NCBI GenBank assembly: GCA_013151215.1
Contig: JAADIS010000003.1
Span: forward strand, 1-64,000
Source of the DNA: Chlorobiota bacterium
GTDB lineage: Bacteria > Bacteroidota > Bacteroidia > Bacteroidales > F082
Direction: 5' to 3'
DNA length: 64,000 nucleotides
The notes beneath the pieces are model-generated. The model worked only from the letters and a program-made list of their open reading frames with translations, was not told where the DNA came from and made no database searches. Shown here piece by piece: positions 36,145 through 45,377 of the stretch; the first letter of the stretch is position 1, and each line of letters opens with the position of its first letter. The position numbers and the translations under genes were made by a program.

Positions 36145-37872
36145 TTAATCATTGATATCGAATTCGATAAGGTTCTTCAGGCCGGGGTTTAGTGATAGGT
36201 TTGCTTGTAGCTCGCCGGTAATTTTCTTTATTAAAGCCGGATGTTCATCACTAAGCTTGGCGGCTGCGAGCAGTTCTGTTAGAAATAACCAGTCATCAAC
36301 TTTGATTCTCTTGTATTCCGCAAATAATTTGTCAGGGCGATTTTGCCCGCCTTGGTTTCCATCAACAAACTCCTTGGTTTTTTTATATAGCTCATGAAGC
36401 TTTATTGTCTTGTCGTCATAGCTTATCTTTAATGTTTTTTCTTGCGGGACTTGTCTTGACAATTCAAAAGCGTCGGCATCGGCAGCCCCCGAAAAGGCTG
36501 AAACGATACTTTCGCCAACGGCCATGTCATAATGGCCCCATGATGGGTCGAATAGTATTTTCCTGTTATGCCTTATAGTGCAATCATAAAAAGTAATAAG
36601 AAGTATTTTACCGTCTTTCCTGACCACCCTGCCGAGCACGCCCTCTACTTTTACGCCCGATTCAAACTCAAAACTACAGTGCTTGCCTTTTATTATACCA
36701 TATTCCGCGAGTTCTGTATCGCTTAAGAACCGGGTAGGCTTGAGCGCTCCTTTTATTTTGCCTATGGGCGAGCCAAAACCTTCGGCATGATTTTCCTTTC
36801 CTTGCCCGTCCATCAGCTTGTTCTTGTAATTAAGCGTAGTAGGGCCGTTGGTGTTTATATAAACCGGGCGTCCGCCAGAAATTAAAACGTCGTTGAAGGT
36901 GCCTGACACCTGCAGCCCCGATGAATATTCAAGCGTTGCGGTATTGCCGGAACCAATCGCTTTCATTATACCGTCAAGGCCACCGGTAGTAAATGCCATT
37001 TGCTTTGCAAACTCCTCCAGAACACTTGTAAGGTGCTTGAAGTCAGGTGTTACAAATAATTGTGGTTGTGGCTTTGTTATATCAAAACCATAATCCATTG
37101 CATCTAGGCTGTATAGTATTTTCTTGACGTCGTATTTTAAGGCGTTCTCGCTCTCGCTTATGCTTGAGAGAAGGCCTGCACCGTATATTTTAGGTTTAAT
37201 AAGGCTCCCTATCAGGCCGTATTCCACCGTCCACCAATGCAAATTCCTTATCAGCGTCATTTCCGAGGGCATGCCCGATTTAGTGCCCAGCACTTCGATC
37301 TTTTTCACGGCCATATTGATTTCCCCCTTCTTGGAGTATGGGCTGGCCTTTAAAATCGATAAATGCCGGATCGCCTCGTAAATTTTATAATCGTTCTTAG
37401 ATGAGAAAGCTTTAGAGCCCAGCTCGCCGAAATATCGTAAATATTCAGCATATTCAGGGTCGGCGATAATGGGCGCATGACCGGCTGCCTCATGGATGAT
37501 ATCAGGGGCAGGAGTATATTCTATTTGATCGAAAGGCCTTATGTCGGCGGCTATCACCAAGACTTTGTGCTTTTGGAATTCCATAAATGCCGAGGGCGGT
37601 ATAAAGCCGTCAACGCAAACCGCGGCCCATCCGATCTTGCCCAGGCTGTTGTTCATTTCTTCAACCGATGGAATATGATCCGTTGATATACCGGTGCTTT
37701 CCAGCCCTTTCACGTATGAGCCATCTGCATGCTTGCTCAGGAATTCCATGTTTCTTTTCATGACATATCTCCAGACTGCTTGGTCGCGCGCTGTATATTT
37801 ATCGTAATTTTGCTCTATTATAAAAGTGTGCAAATGTTTTGGCAGTAGTTGTATTATTGGATTGTCGTACAT
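36145..37872 (-). CDS. Aromatic amino acid hydroxylase with long C-terminal extension
   Basis: A 575-residue non-heme iron, pterin-dependent hydroxylase. The iron ligands are readable as H127 and H132 (HEAAGH) and E217 (WWTVEYG). It would hydroxylate phenylalanine or a related aromatic amino acid. Bacterial phenylalanine hydroxylases are about 260-300 residues; here a further region of roughly 250 residues, with SH3-like beta segments (CSFEFESGVKVEGVLGRVVR) and a helical tail, follows the catalytic domain. The longer frame to 37905 begins with a TTG that lies inside a promoter box, so ATG 37872 is used. No pterin-recycling gene is adjacent. Confidence 0.88.
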   Translation of the reverse strand: MYDNPIIQLLPKHLHTFIIEQNYDKYTARDQAVWRYVMKRNMEFLSKHADGSYVKGLESTGISTDHIPSVEEMNNSLGKIGWAAVCVDGFIPPSAFMEFQKHKVLVIAADIRPFDQIEYTPAPDIIHEAAGHAPIIADPEYAEYLRYFGELGSKAFSSKNDYKIYEAIRHLSILKASPYSKKGEINMAVKKIEVLGTKSGMPSEMTLIRNLHWWTVEYGLIGSLIKPKIYGAGLLSSISESENALKYDVKKILYSLDAMDYGFDITKPQPQLFVTPDFKHLTSVLEEFAKQMAFTTGGLDGIMKAIGSGNTATLEYSSGLQVSGTFNDVLISGGRPVYINTNGPTTLNYKNKLMDGQGKENHAEGFGSPIGKIKGALKPTRFLSDTELAEYGIIKGKHCSFEFESGVKVEGVLGRVVRKDGKILLITFYDCTIRHNRKILFDPSWGHYDMAVGESIVSAFSGAADADAFELSRQVPQEKTLKISYDDKTIKLHELYKKTKEFVDGNQGGQNRPDKLFAEYKRIKVDDWLFLTELLAAAKLSDEHPALIKKITGELQANLSLNPGLKNLIEFDIND

Positions 37873-37902
37873 ATTGTTATTTAGAAGTATTTTAAATAAG
37901 TC

Positions 37903-37910
37903 CAAAAATA
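37903..37910 (-). promoter_or_regulatory. -7 box (TATTTTTG) of the hydroxylase gene
   Basis: TATTTTTG on the minus strand matches TAnnTTTG; it is 31 nt upstream of ATG 37872 and overlaps the alternative TTG start, which rules that start out if the promoter is real. Confidence 0.55.
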
Positions 37911-37958
37911 CTTATTTTTTTTACTTCTTGCGGAATCCGAGGTTTTTTACAAATTTTT

Positions 37959-39170
37959 ATGATTTACTTGGCGCTTCCCATATTGAACGAGTCGGCAAAC
38001 CTGCCGGCTTTGATTAATTGTCTGTCGTTTCAGGAAACGGACGGTTTTGAGCTATTTGCCTGTGTGAACAATTATGACCAGTGGTGGGCTGACGAGGATA
38101 AGCTAAGCCAATGCATGGATAATCAGGAGAGCATAAGGATTTTATGCTCCGTTACAGGGTTTAAGGTAAATGTCATAGATAAGAGCTCAACAGGGAAAGC
38201 CTGGCGCAAAAAGAAAGGTGGGGTAGGGCATGCCAGGAGAGTGTTGATGGATGCTATCAGCAATGCCGCTGCCCCCAACGATCTAATAGTGAGCATTGAT
38301 GCCGATACGTATTATCCCCCGGATTACTTGCGGGAAATTGCCAAAGTACTTGATGGGACAGGCGTAATAGGGCTTTCGTTGCCTTATTATCATAGGTTAA
38401 ACGGGATAAACGACCGATTGATATTGCGATATGAGATTTATATGCGCTATTATTTGTCGAATATGTTAAGGATAAAAAACCCTTATGCTTTTACTGCCAT
38501 CGGCTCGGCAATGGCATTTCCGGTCCGGGCTTACCGCAAAGTGGGCGGAATAACACCTGTCAGCAGCGGAGAGGATTTTTACTTTTTGCAAAAGCTGTCG
38601 AAAAGCGGTTTCGTCTGCAATTGGGCAAACACAACTGCCTATCCGTCGGGGCGCTTTTCCGACAGGGTTGGCTTTGGCACCGGCCCGGCACTGATAAAAG
38701 GAGGCAAGGGAGATTGGGGCTCATATCCGTTTTATCCACCCGGTTTGTTCGATGTCGTTAAAAGCACTTATGATAAATTCCCGCTATTGTATGAGCGCAA
38801 CATAAAGTGCGATATGGACGAGTATTTGAGCAAACAGTTTAAGACCAACAAGATATGGGATGCCTTAAGGGATAATTATAAGGACAGGGAAAACTTCGTT
38901 AAAGCTTGTGTCAACAAAGTCGATGCCTTGAGGATATTGCAGTTTCTAAAATCAGAGAATATAAAATCCCCCGTAAATGATTCATCCGTCCTCAAGCGGT
39001 ATTTAAAAAAATATCATTCGGATGATTTAAGCCCGGAGCTTTTCGGCCTTGTTGAAGGGCTGGATTTCAATAAGTCCTCGATACATGAACTGGATTTGCT
39101 GAGGAATTGGATGTTCGAGAGTGAAAATAGGCTAAGGGAAGCACAGACAGACAAGATGTTTGATGAATGA
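37959..39170 (+). CDS. Glycosyltransferase family 2 protein
   Basis: A 403-residue GT-A fold protein. The N-terminus is YLALPILNESANLP, and the metal-binding DAD lies at 114-116 (VSIDADTYYPPDY). An acceptor-side EDF is seen in SGEDFYFLQKLSKSGF. No strong membrane helix is evident. It is far from the polysaccharide operon and diverges from the hydroxylase gene. The sugar donor and acceptor are unknown. Confidence 0.82.
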   Translation: MIYLALPILNESANLPALINCLSFQETDGFELFACVNNYDQWWADEDKLSQCMDNQESIRILCSVTGFKVNVIDKSSTGKAWRKKKGGVGHARRVLMDAISNAAAPNDLIVSIDADTYYPPDYLREIAKVLDGTGVIGLSLPYYHRLNGINDRLILRYEIYMRYYLSNMLRIKNPYAFTAIGSAMAFPVRAYRKVGGITPVSSGEDFYFLQKLSKSGFVCNWANTTAYPSGRFSDRVGFGTGPALIKGGKGDWGSYPFYPPGLFDVVKSTYDKFPLLYERNIKCDMDEYLSKQFKTNKIWDALRDNYKDRENFVKACVNKVDALRILQFLKSENIKSPVNDSSVLKRYLKKYHSDDLSPELFGLVEGLDFNKSSIHELDLLRNWMFESENRLREAQTDKMFDE

Positions 39171-39228
39171 GTCCTGTGATAAATTAATTTATTTTCATTC
39201 TTAAAATACTTTCTAGTATCTTGCACAC

Positions 39229-40146
39229 ATGAACCGATTGATATGCATTCTTGGGCCAACGGCGACCGGGAAGACCTCGCTGGCCTCACATCTGGCCGCC
39301 TTGATAGGGGCTGAGATAATTAGTGCCGACTCTAGGCAGGTTTATGCCGGGATGGATATAGGCACTGGGAAAGACATTGGGGATTATACCGTTGGCGGCG
39401 TAGAAGTCCCGTATCACCTGATAGATATTAAAGAGCCGGGATACGAATACAATGTTTTTGAGTATCAAAACGATTTTGTTAAGGCATATAAAAAAATTAT
39501 CGCCAACGAAAAGATTCCCATCCTTTGCGGGGGCAGCGGCATGTACCTCGACAGCATACTGCGTGCCTATGAAATGAACAAGGTTCCCGAAAACAAAGCA
39601 CTGCGCACTGAATTGCAGCAAATGCCCGACAAACAGTTGTCGGACATGCTAAATGGCTTGCAAAACCTACATAACACAAGCGATACGACAAGTCGGGCAC
39701 GGATGATCAGGGCCATAGAGGTGGCAAAGGCAAATAAAGCCAACTTGGATACCATGAATTTGCTCAAGTCTTTGCGCAGCATTAATTTCGGTATTCTTTT
39801 CGATAGGCAAACAATAAGGGAGAGGATCACCGAACGCCTTGTGCAAAGGCTTGAGAATGGTATGCTTGATGAGATCGGGCACCTTCTCGAAAAGGGCGTT
39901 TCCAAGGACGAACTTCTTTTTTATGGTTTGGAATATAAGTTCCTGACCCGATATGTTTCGGGCGATATTTCGTACGATGAAATGTTCGACGGGCTTAATA
40001 CAGCGATTCACCAGTTTGCCAAAAGGCAGATGACCTGGTTTAGGAGAATGCAGAAACAAGGCGTTAGATTAAATTGGATTGATGGAAACTTAAGCATGGA
40101 GGAGAAGATTTCGCTAATTTTGAATGTGGTTTCAAAAGTAAGTTGA
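39229..40146 (+). CDS. miaA: tRNA dimethylallyltransferase
   Basis: A 305-residue MiaA. The P-loop GPTATGKT is at residues 9-16, followed by ISADSRQVYAGMDIGTGKD with the tRNA/DMAPP contact region. The C-terminal part has the family's QFAKRQMTWFRR. It adds the isopentenyl group to A37 of tRNAs reading UNN codons. Its stop TGA overlaps the ATG of the LytS-like kinase gene (TGATG), an unexpected translational link between tRNA modification and a signalling gene. A weak promoter-like TATCTTG lies just upstream. Confidence 0.96.
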   Translation: MNRLICILGPTATGKTSLASHLAALIGAEIISADSRQVYAGMDIGTGKDIGDYTVGGVEVPYHLIDIKEPGYEYNVFEYQNDFVKAYKKIIANEKIPILCGGSGMYLDSILRAYEMNKVPENKALRTELQQMPDKQLSDMLNGLQNLHNTSDTTSRARMIRAIEVAKANKANLDTMNLLKSLRSINFGILFDRQTIRERITERLVQRLENGMLDEIGHLLEKGVSKDELLFYGLEYKFLTRYVSGDISYDEMFDGLNTAIHQFAKRQMTWFRRMQKQGVRLNWIDGNLSMEEKISLILNVVSKVS

Positions 40147-43100
40147 TGGTTGGGAAGATGCGCATATTGCTTGTTTTTTGCCCGTTGATCATAGCGGCGG
40201 GGGCAATGGGGCAGCGTAAGCTGCTTTTTAAGGAAACCGCAATAAAGGATATCCAAACAAAATTTATTAACCTTAACACTTCTGACGGCCTAAGCAATGA
40301 TGCTGTTACCGATATACTCCAGGATGAGAAAGGCTTGATGTGGATATGCACGCTTGATGGCATTAATTCATACGACGGCTCTGTTTTTACCAACTACTAT
40401 CATGTTGAAGGTGACAGCCTTAGCCCGCAGTCGAACGAAGTTTACTGTGTTGAGGAGGATGAAAGCGGGAATCTGTTTTTCGGGACGGAGAAGGGCTTGT
40501 GCAAATATTCGCCCTATTCCGATAATTTTGTTCAAATCGACTTGAAGGGCAGTTCCTATTCGAATAAGTCGGCTTATATCAGGCAGTTGAGGAGCAACGG
40601 AAAGGGCGGTTTGTGGATTGAGGTCCTGGAAGGTGCTTTGTTGCTGTATAATATCGAAAACGACTCTGTCGAAAAAGTGTTCAGCCATAATGCGACCCAG
40701 CAGCCTTATTATCATTATCACACTATTTATTACGATAGTGATTCAACCTTATGGGTAGGGGGAAGGGGCTTGGATCCGCTATTTCTGAAAAAAGGCAGCA
40801 ACTTGCTGGAGACAATCAGAAATGATGAACTTGACCCGGACAAAAAAAGGGAAAATGACGTTGCTTGTTTTTATGAGGACAGCAGGGGCGATTTTTGGGT
40901 GAGCGCCCTCGACGGGGTTTATCTGCTGAACAGGGAATCCCTGGTATATACGAAATTTATGAGAACCTCGACCTGGGATATTGTTGAGGATAACGAGAGT
41001 AATATCTGGTTCGCAGGCGGTAGCGGCATCTTTAAGTATATGCCGAGCGCTAATCAAATGGTTTGGTTCGCAAAAGATAAGGACAATCCAGCCTCGCTTG
41101 CCTCCAACAGCGTCTTAAAAATTTATGAGGATTACCACAATAATTTGTGGTTTGCGACAAATAATGGTATAAGTATATATAGTCCAAGCGCTTACCCTTT
41201 TGGTACTTACTCGCACATACCCGGTATCGCACAAAGTCCGCAAGGGGTTGTGGTAACTGCTGTCGCCGAAGATAAAAAGGGTAATTTATGGATTGGATAT
41301 GAGGAAAATGGCCTGGATTATTTTATGCTTCGCGACAGGCAGTTCGATCACTATCAAAAAACCAGGGATGGCCTGTCGGCCAATGAGGTATCAAGCCTTT
41401 ATGTTGATAAGTACGATATGCTTTGGATTGCCTTGTGGCGGGGTGTGGGCTTCAATTCGTTGAACCTTGCCAATGGAAAGTTCACCTTGTACACTTACGA
41501 CAAGACTAGTTCCAAATTTGATTGGTATAACGATTTTATAGAAGATGATTCAGGCAATTTTTATCTTGGGTTTTGGGGTAGTGAGGGATTAACGCTTTTT
41601 GATAGAAAAAAGGGAAGGTTCATAAAAACCCTTAAGCATAAATTCCCTCGCCTGCAGCAATCAAGGTTGATAACTCGATTGTTAAAGGATAATAAGGGAA
41701 ATATCTGGTTTGGGACTTCAAAGGGAGGCTTATATGTTTACGATCCTATCAGCGATACTTCAAGGGCGTATTTTGCTGATATTGATGATAATAGAGGCCT
41801 GTTGTCGAATTCTGTCAACGATTTGTGCATGGATAACGACGACGAAATCTGGTTAATAGGAAATAGTTTGCAAAGGTATATTCCCGAAAATGATTCATTT
41901 GTGTCGTATGGAGCGGGTTATGGGCTTGGTAGCACCAAGCTAGTTTCCTTGCTGCCCGATAATTTGGGCAATATCTGGGTCGCTTCGGCTGATAAAGGTT
42001 TGTTTAAGTTTAATAAACACGATGAGAGCTTTATGAGGTTTACCGAAGATGCAGGTCTGCAGTCGAACAAGTTCTCAAAAGCAAGGTTGAAGCTGTCAAC
42101 AGGTGATTTGTTTTTCGGAGGTTCGAAGGGGTTTAATTTGTTTAGCCCGGGATTCATCATTAGCAGGTCGATTATACCAAAGCCGTTTTTCGGGAACCTT
42201 TATGTTAACTATAATAAGACCTTTCCTAGTTTGAATGACCGAGGCAGCCTGGTGTTTTCCTCCGATGTTAATAATATCAAGATAGAATTAAGATCTACCG
42301 ATGCGGTTAAGCCCGAACGCTACTATTATCAATGCATGCTTGTGGGCTACGATGCCGATTGGGTGGACGTTGACCGTAAATATCGGGAAGTCAGTTATTC
42401 ATTTATTCCGGCAGGCCGTTACACTTTTAAGTATAGGATGGGCGACGGCAGCAGCTGGTCGGACAGGGTTGCCGAGTGCAGCCTTGTGTTTAGAGAGCCT
42501 TTTTATAAGTCGTGGTGGTTCGGCCTCTTGGTGGCTTTAGCCCTGGCGGCAATACTTTTTGCTGTTGTTAAACAGCGTCTGTTCGACTTAAACCAAAAGC
42601 ACAATAATCTGGAGCTGGAACAACGTTTGTTCCGTTTGCAGATGAACCCGCACTTCATTTTCAACGCCTTGTTGGCAATACAGAATTTTGTTTTTAAAAA
42701 GGACGTGAAGGAAGCCGGCTTGTACATATCTGATTTCGCCAAGCTATATAGGCTGATACTCGACAACAGCCGCAGCGAGTTTGTGCTTTTCGAAAAAGAA
42801 GTGGAAACTTTGAACCTGTACCTGAGGCTTCAATCGCTGCGCTATGAAAATAAATTCGATTTTATAATAGATGTCGATGAAAACATCGAAAGCGATATGT
42901 TTATGATTCCGCCAATGCTCGCCCAACCGATTATCGAAAATGCCGTGGAGCATGGTATTTTTAAGAAACAAAGCAAGGGCTATATCAATATCAAATATAT
43001 ATTGTCGGATAAGGTGATTTATTTTGAAGTCGTCGATGACGGGATTGGGCTGACTGCTTCAAAAGATTCCGTAAAATATACTGAGCATAAATCCTCGGCC

Positions 43101-43250
43101 CTAGATATCACGCAGCGCAGATTAAGGGTCCTGGCAAAGAAATACTCCTTCAGCCCAAATTTTGTATTGGAGGAACTAATTGAGGATAAAGTTGTTAATG
43201 GTACAAAGGTAAGTTTTAACCTGCCTTATAAATACTTGTATGCAACATAA
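40146..43250 (+). CDS. LytS-type sensor histidine kinase with periplasmic beta-propellers
   Basis: A 1034-residue sensor. After a signal peptide (IIAAGAMGQ), about 30-680 holds reg_prop repeats (LMWICTLDGIN, NLWIGYEENGLDYF, NIWFGTSKGGLYVYD), then a Y_Y_Y domain near 700-780. One membrane helix lies near 790-810. The His_kinase domain (PF06580 type) has NPHFIFNALLAIQNF with the His near 835, and the ATPase domain is C-terminal. The ATG overlaps the miaA stop (TGATG); ATG 40158 is an alternative. The LytTR regulator follows 14 nt later and is its clear partner. The ligand is unknown. Confidence 0.9.
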   Translation: MVGKMRILLVFCPLIIAAGAMGQRKLLFKETAIKDIQTKFINLNTSDGLSNDAVTDILQDEKGLMWICTLDGINSYDGSVFTNYYHVEGDSLSPQSNEVYCVEEDESGNLFFGTEKGLCKYSPYSDNFVQIDLKGSSYSNKSAYIRQLRSNGKGGLWIEVLEGALLLYNIENDSVEKVFSHNATQQPYYHYHTIYYDSDSTLWVGGRGLDPLFLKKGSNLLETIRNDELDPDKKRENDVACFYEDSRGDFWVSALDGVYLLNRESLVYTKFMRTSTWDIVEDNESNIWFAGGSGIFKYMPSANQMVWFAKDKDNPASLASNSVLKIYEDYHNNLWFATNNGISIYSPSAYPFGTYSHIPGIAQSPQGVVVTAVAEDKKGNLWIGYEENGLDYFMLRDRQFDHYQKTRDGLSANEVSSLYVDKYDMLWIALWRGVGFNSLNLANGKFTLYTYDKTSSKFDWYNDFIEDDSGNFYLGFWGSEGLTLFDRKKGRFIKTLKHKFPRLQQSRLITRLLKDNKGNIWFGTSKGGLYVYDPISDTSRAYFADIDDNRGLLSNSVNDLCMDNDDEIWLIGNSLQRYIPENDSFVSYGAGYGLGSTKLVSLLPDNLGNIWVASADKGLFKFNKHDESFMRFTEDAGLQSNKFSKARLKLSTGDLFFGGSKGFNLFSPGFIISRSIIPKPFFGNLYVNYNKTFPSLNDRGSLVFSSDVNNIKIELRSTDAVKPERYYYQCMLVGYDADWVDVDRKYREVSYSFIPAGRYTFKYRMGDGSSWSDRVAECSLVFREPFYKSWWFGLLVALALAAILFAVVKQRLFDLNQKHNNLELEQRLFRLQMNPHFIFNALLAIQNFVFKKDVKEAGLYISDFAKLYRLILDNSRSEFVLFEKEVETLNLYLRLQSLRYENKFDFIIDVDENIESDMFMIPPMLAQPIIENAVEHGIFKKQSKGYINIKYILSDKVIYFEVVDDGIGLTASKDSVKYTEHKSSALDITQRRLRVLAKKYSFSPNFVLEELIEDKVVNGTKVSFNLPYKYLYAT

Positions 43251-43264
43251 TTTAATTATAAGAT

Positions 43265-44017
43265 ATGATTAGGACAGTTATTATCGATGATGAACCAAAT
43301 GCGAGGCAGCTTATCGCAAACGTATTGGAATTGTATTGTGAAAACGTGGAACTTGTCGGTCAGGCAGAGAGTGTTGACACCGGCTTGGGGCTAATCAATA
43401 AACTTAAGCCCGAATTGGTCCTGCTCGATATCCAGATGCCCGACGGCAGTGGTTTCGATTTATTAAGGAAAATAGAGAATATTGACTTTAAGTTTATTTT
43501 CATTACCGCTCATCAGCAATATGCGATTAAAGCGATAAAACTGAGCGCTTTGGACTATGTTCTAAAACCCATTAACACCAACGAGTTGATCGATGCGATT
43601 GAAAAGGCTGAGCTGAGTCATGAGAATGCTGATGAAATAAGGACAAAACTAGATAATTTCCAGAACAATATAAATAGCAACAATCCCGATAAGCGCATCA
43701 GCATCAATACAACTGATTCGGTTTATAGTATCCGCATAAACGATATATTATATTGCAAATCGGATAAGAACTATACTGAGCTATTTCTTTTAAACAAAGG
43801 TAAATTATTGATATCCAAAACATTAAAAGAATTCGAGCATTTGCTTGCCGACTATGGTTTTTATAGGGCGCACCAATCCTATTTAGTGAATATGAAATTC
43901 GTGAACCGGTTTGCGAAAATGGGACTGGGCGGTAAGGCTGTGCTCGACAATGATGTGAAAATACCTGTTTCCTCCCGCAAAAGGGAAGGATTCCTGAGGT
44001 ATATGGAAAATATGTGA
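43265..44017 (+). CDS. LytTR-family response regulator
   Basis: A 250-residue regulator with a receiver (D55 in LVLLDIQMPDGSG) and a C-terminal LytTR DNA-binding domain near 145-245 (FYRAHQSYLVNMKFVNRF). LytTR proteins bind pairs of direct repeats spaced by about two helical turns. It is partnered with the kinase just upstream. A 21-bp-phased direct repeat lies 39-72 nt beyond its stop codon, ahead of the lipoprotein gene, and is the best candidate target. Confidence 0.94.
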   Translation: MIRTVIIDDEPNARQLIANVLELYCENVELVGQAESVDTGLGLINKLKPELVLLDIQMPDGSGFDLLRKIENIDFKFIFITAHQQYAIKAIKLSALDYVLKPINTNELIDAIEKAELSHENADEIRTKLDNFQNNINSNNPDKRISINTTDSVYSIRINDILYCKSDKNYTELFLLNKGKLLISKTLKEFEHLLADYGFYRAHQSYLVNMKFVNRFAKMGLGGKAVLDNDVKIPVSSRKREGFLRYMENM

Positions 44018-44055
44018 TCCTAAACCGGCTTTCTCCTGCTATCGTATTTTAGTTT

Positions 44056-44089
44056 AACCTAAACGTTTGTTAAATAAACCCTAACGTAT
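44056..44089 (+). promoter_or_regulatory. 21-bp-phased direct repeat, candidate LytTR operator
   Basis: AACCTAAACGTTT (44056-44068) and AACCCTAACGTAT (44077-44089) start exactly 21 bp apart, two helical turns, and agree at 10 of 13 positions. LytTR-domain regulators typically contact two direct repeats with this phase. The site lies between the LytTR gene and the start of the small lipoprotein gene at 44178. Confidence 0.5.
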
Positions 44090-44177
44090 CTATATTAAAT
44101 TCTGCCATCAAGCTTGTTTGTAAGTAATTTAGCTTGAAAATTATTACTAATCGGTTTGATTTGGCTCAAACACAAAA

Positions 44178-44597
44178 ATGAAAATTATGAGATTAAAAAG
44201 TATTTTTAAATTAATCGCGATTGCGCTGGTAAGCGTAACAATGATCTACGGGTCTTGTAATAAAACTGAAGATCCCGTTGCGCCGGCACCGTATTTGCCG
44301 GGATTCAACGCAACTTCCATATCCGGTAACGTTGGTGGAGTGGAGGTTATCGAGTTTGCAATTGTTTGTACAACAGATGATGTAAACATCACAAAAATCG
44401 AAGTTCATGCGCCTGACGGAAGTACTTATACTTATACTGGTGGCTTGTTTGTAAGAAACCAGCAAATGTTAATCCCTGATACTTTTGTGAAGCTTTCCGG
44501 CAGCTGGACTTTTGCCATAACAGGATCGGTATCGGGTGGCACACATAATGCAGAAGGTTTTAATGCGTCGGCCACGGTAAGCGTTTCGGCAAAATAA
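44178..44597 (+). CDS. Small hypothetical lipoprotein
   Basis: A 139-residue predicted lipoprotein with the lipobox IYGSC (Cys about 27) followed by NKTEDPVAPAP. The mature part is a single beta-rich domain (VEVIEFAIVCTTDDVNITKI, WTFAITGSVSGG) resembling an immunoglobulin-like fold. No family is recognised. It follows the LytS/LytTR pair and the putative LytTR operator, so it may be a regulated envelope product. A second ATG at 44187 could also serve as start. Confidence 0.75.
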   Translation: MKIMRLKSIFKLIAIALVSVTMIYGSCNKTEDPVAPAPYLPGFNATSISGNVGGVEVIEFAIVCTTDDVNITKIEVHAPDGSTYTYTGGLFVRNQQMLIPDTFVKLSGSWTFAITGSVSGGTHNAEGFNASATVSVSAK

Positions 44598-44666
44598 ATT
44601 TCCCCCGGGGAAACTGATTAATTGATTCTTCATATTTTTATATTGGACCTGATAAGTTATTCAGGG

Positions 44667-44698
44667 AAAAAGCCACTTTGATATGGTGGCTTTTTTTA
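44667..44698 (+). terminator. Intrinsic terminator after the small lipoprotein gene
   Basis: AGCCAC (44671-44676) pairs with GTGGCT (44686-44691), preceded by A residues and followed by T7. It lies about 75 nt after the stop codon. Confidence 0.8.
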
Positions 44699-44876
44699 TG
44701 CCACGTCTTTCCGTTCTTGGGTCTTTGATTTTGCACCTTGCTTTTTTTGAATTGTTCCAATGGACATGTTGGGGGATCCGCTCAGCAGTTTGGTGATCGC
44801 ATCCGGGCAAGCATTCTTGGCTTATGCGTCCTTTCACCTTTTAAGGGTAGGAGGGCGCATATTGTCTTTGTCGAAT

Positions 44877-44931
44877 AGAGGGGATATGAATTCATGAAAG
44901 GCGATACCTGTCTAATAGACAGTCCCCTTCT
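44877..44931. other. Potential folded RNA or DNA element
   Basis: AGAGGGGA (44877-44884) pairs with TCCCCTTCT (44923-44931) with one bulged base. CTGTCT-AAT-AGACAG (44908-44922) forms a perfect hairpin directly stacked on that stem, leaving about 23 unpaired bases. The strand and function are unknown. Confidence 0.3.
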
Positions 44932-45018
44932 TCTAAGCATAATTTGTCGTTGCTTTATTTTCATTCCCCATTGTTTCACAATAATGTTAATATTCAAGGA
45001 ATAAATTACCGACTTGTG

Positions 45019-45028
45019 TACAAATGTA
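45019..45028. promoter_or_regulatory. TACAAATGTA site 1
   Basis: TACAAATGTA, followed by AC. The same core occurs in the 30-bp palindrome and, in reverse complement, at 45320-45329. Arms TACA and TGTA are symmetric, as expected of a dimer operator. Confidence 0.4.
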
Positions 45029-45080
45029 ACCCAACCAAAGTATATGTCTGAGCATCAAACTCATAGCAATAGAACCGTTT

Positions 45081-45095
45081 TGATATCGGATATCA
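45081..45095. promoter_or_regulatory. 15-bp palindrome TGATATC-G-GATATCA
   Basis: Perfect 7-bp arms around one base, 3 bp before the 30-bp palindrome. The sequence differs from the TACAnnTGTA sites, so a different protein may bind it. Confidence 0.4.
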
Positions 45096-45098
45096 GGA

Positions 45099-45128
45099 TG
45101 TTTACAAATGTATATACATTTGTAAACA
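45099..45128. promoter_or_regulatory. 30-bp perfect palindrome, candidate operator
   Basis: TGTTTACAAATGTAT (45099-45113) is followed at once by its exact reverse complement ATACATTTGTAAACA (45114-45128), with no spacer. It contains TACAAATGTA and TACATTTGTA back to back. It lies about 275 bp upstream of the HTH gene and is the most symmetric sequence I found in the window. Confidence 0.6.
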
Positions 45129-45318
45129 ATGAAGAATTTGGTAAATACTTGATATAATAATCACATAACCAGACTTATAATTATCAATATATCAAATACA
45201 CTTTAAAATATCGGCATAAATGCTATAAAAATTTGATGAATATAATTTGCGATAGAAGTATATGAATATCAATGTAATATGATAATAAATCAGAATTATA
45301 GTTTAAATAATTGCATTG

Positions 45319-45330
45319 TTACATTTGTAA
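45319..45330. promoter_or_regulatory. TTACATTTGTAA site, nearest to the HTH gene
   Basis: TTAC-ATTT-GTAA, the third occurrence of the core (reverse orientation). It lies about 50 bp upstream of the -7-like box at 45378, a position suited to regulating the HTH gene itself. Confidence 0.4.
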
Positions 45331-45377
45331 TCACCATATTTTTTTCATTGGTGTTTACACCTGAATACTATTTTGTT

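Noticed and set aside
44782..44997. 71-codon minus-strand reading frame in the spacer
   Set aside because: No recognisable family, no promoter-like box at a suitable place, and it overlaps a strongly paired element; composition is unlike neighbouring genes.
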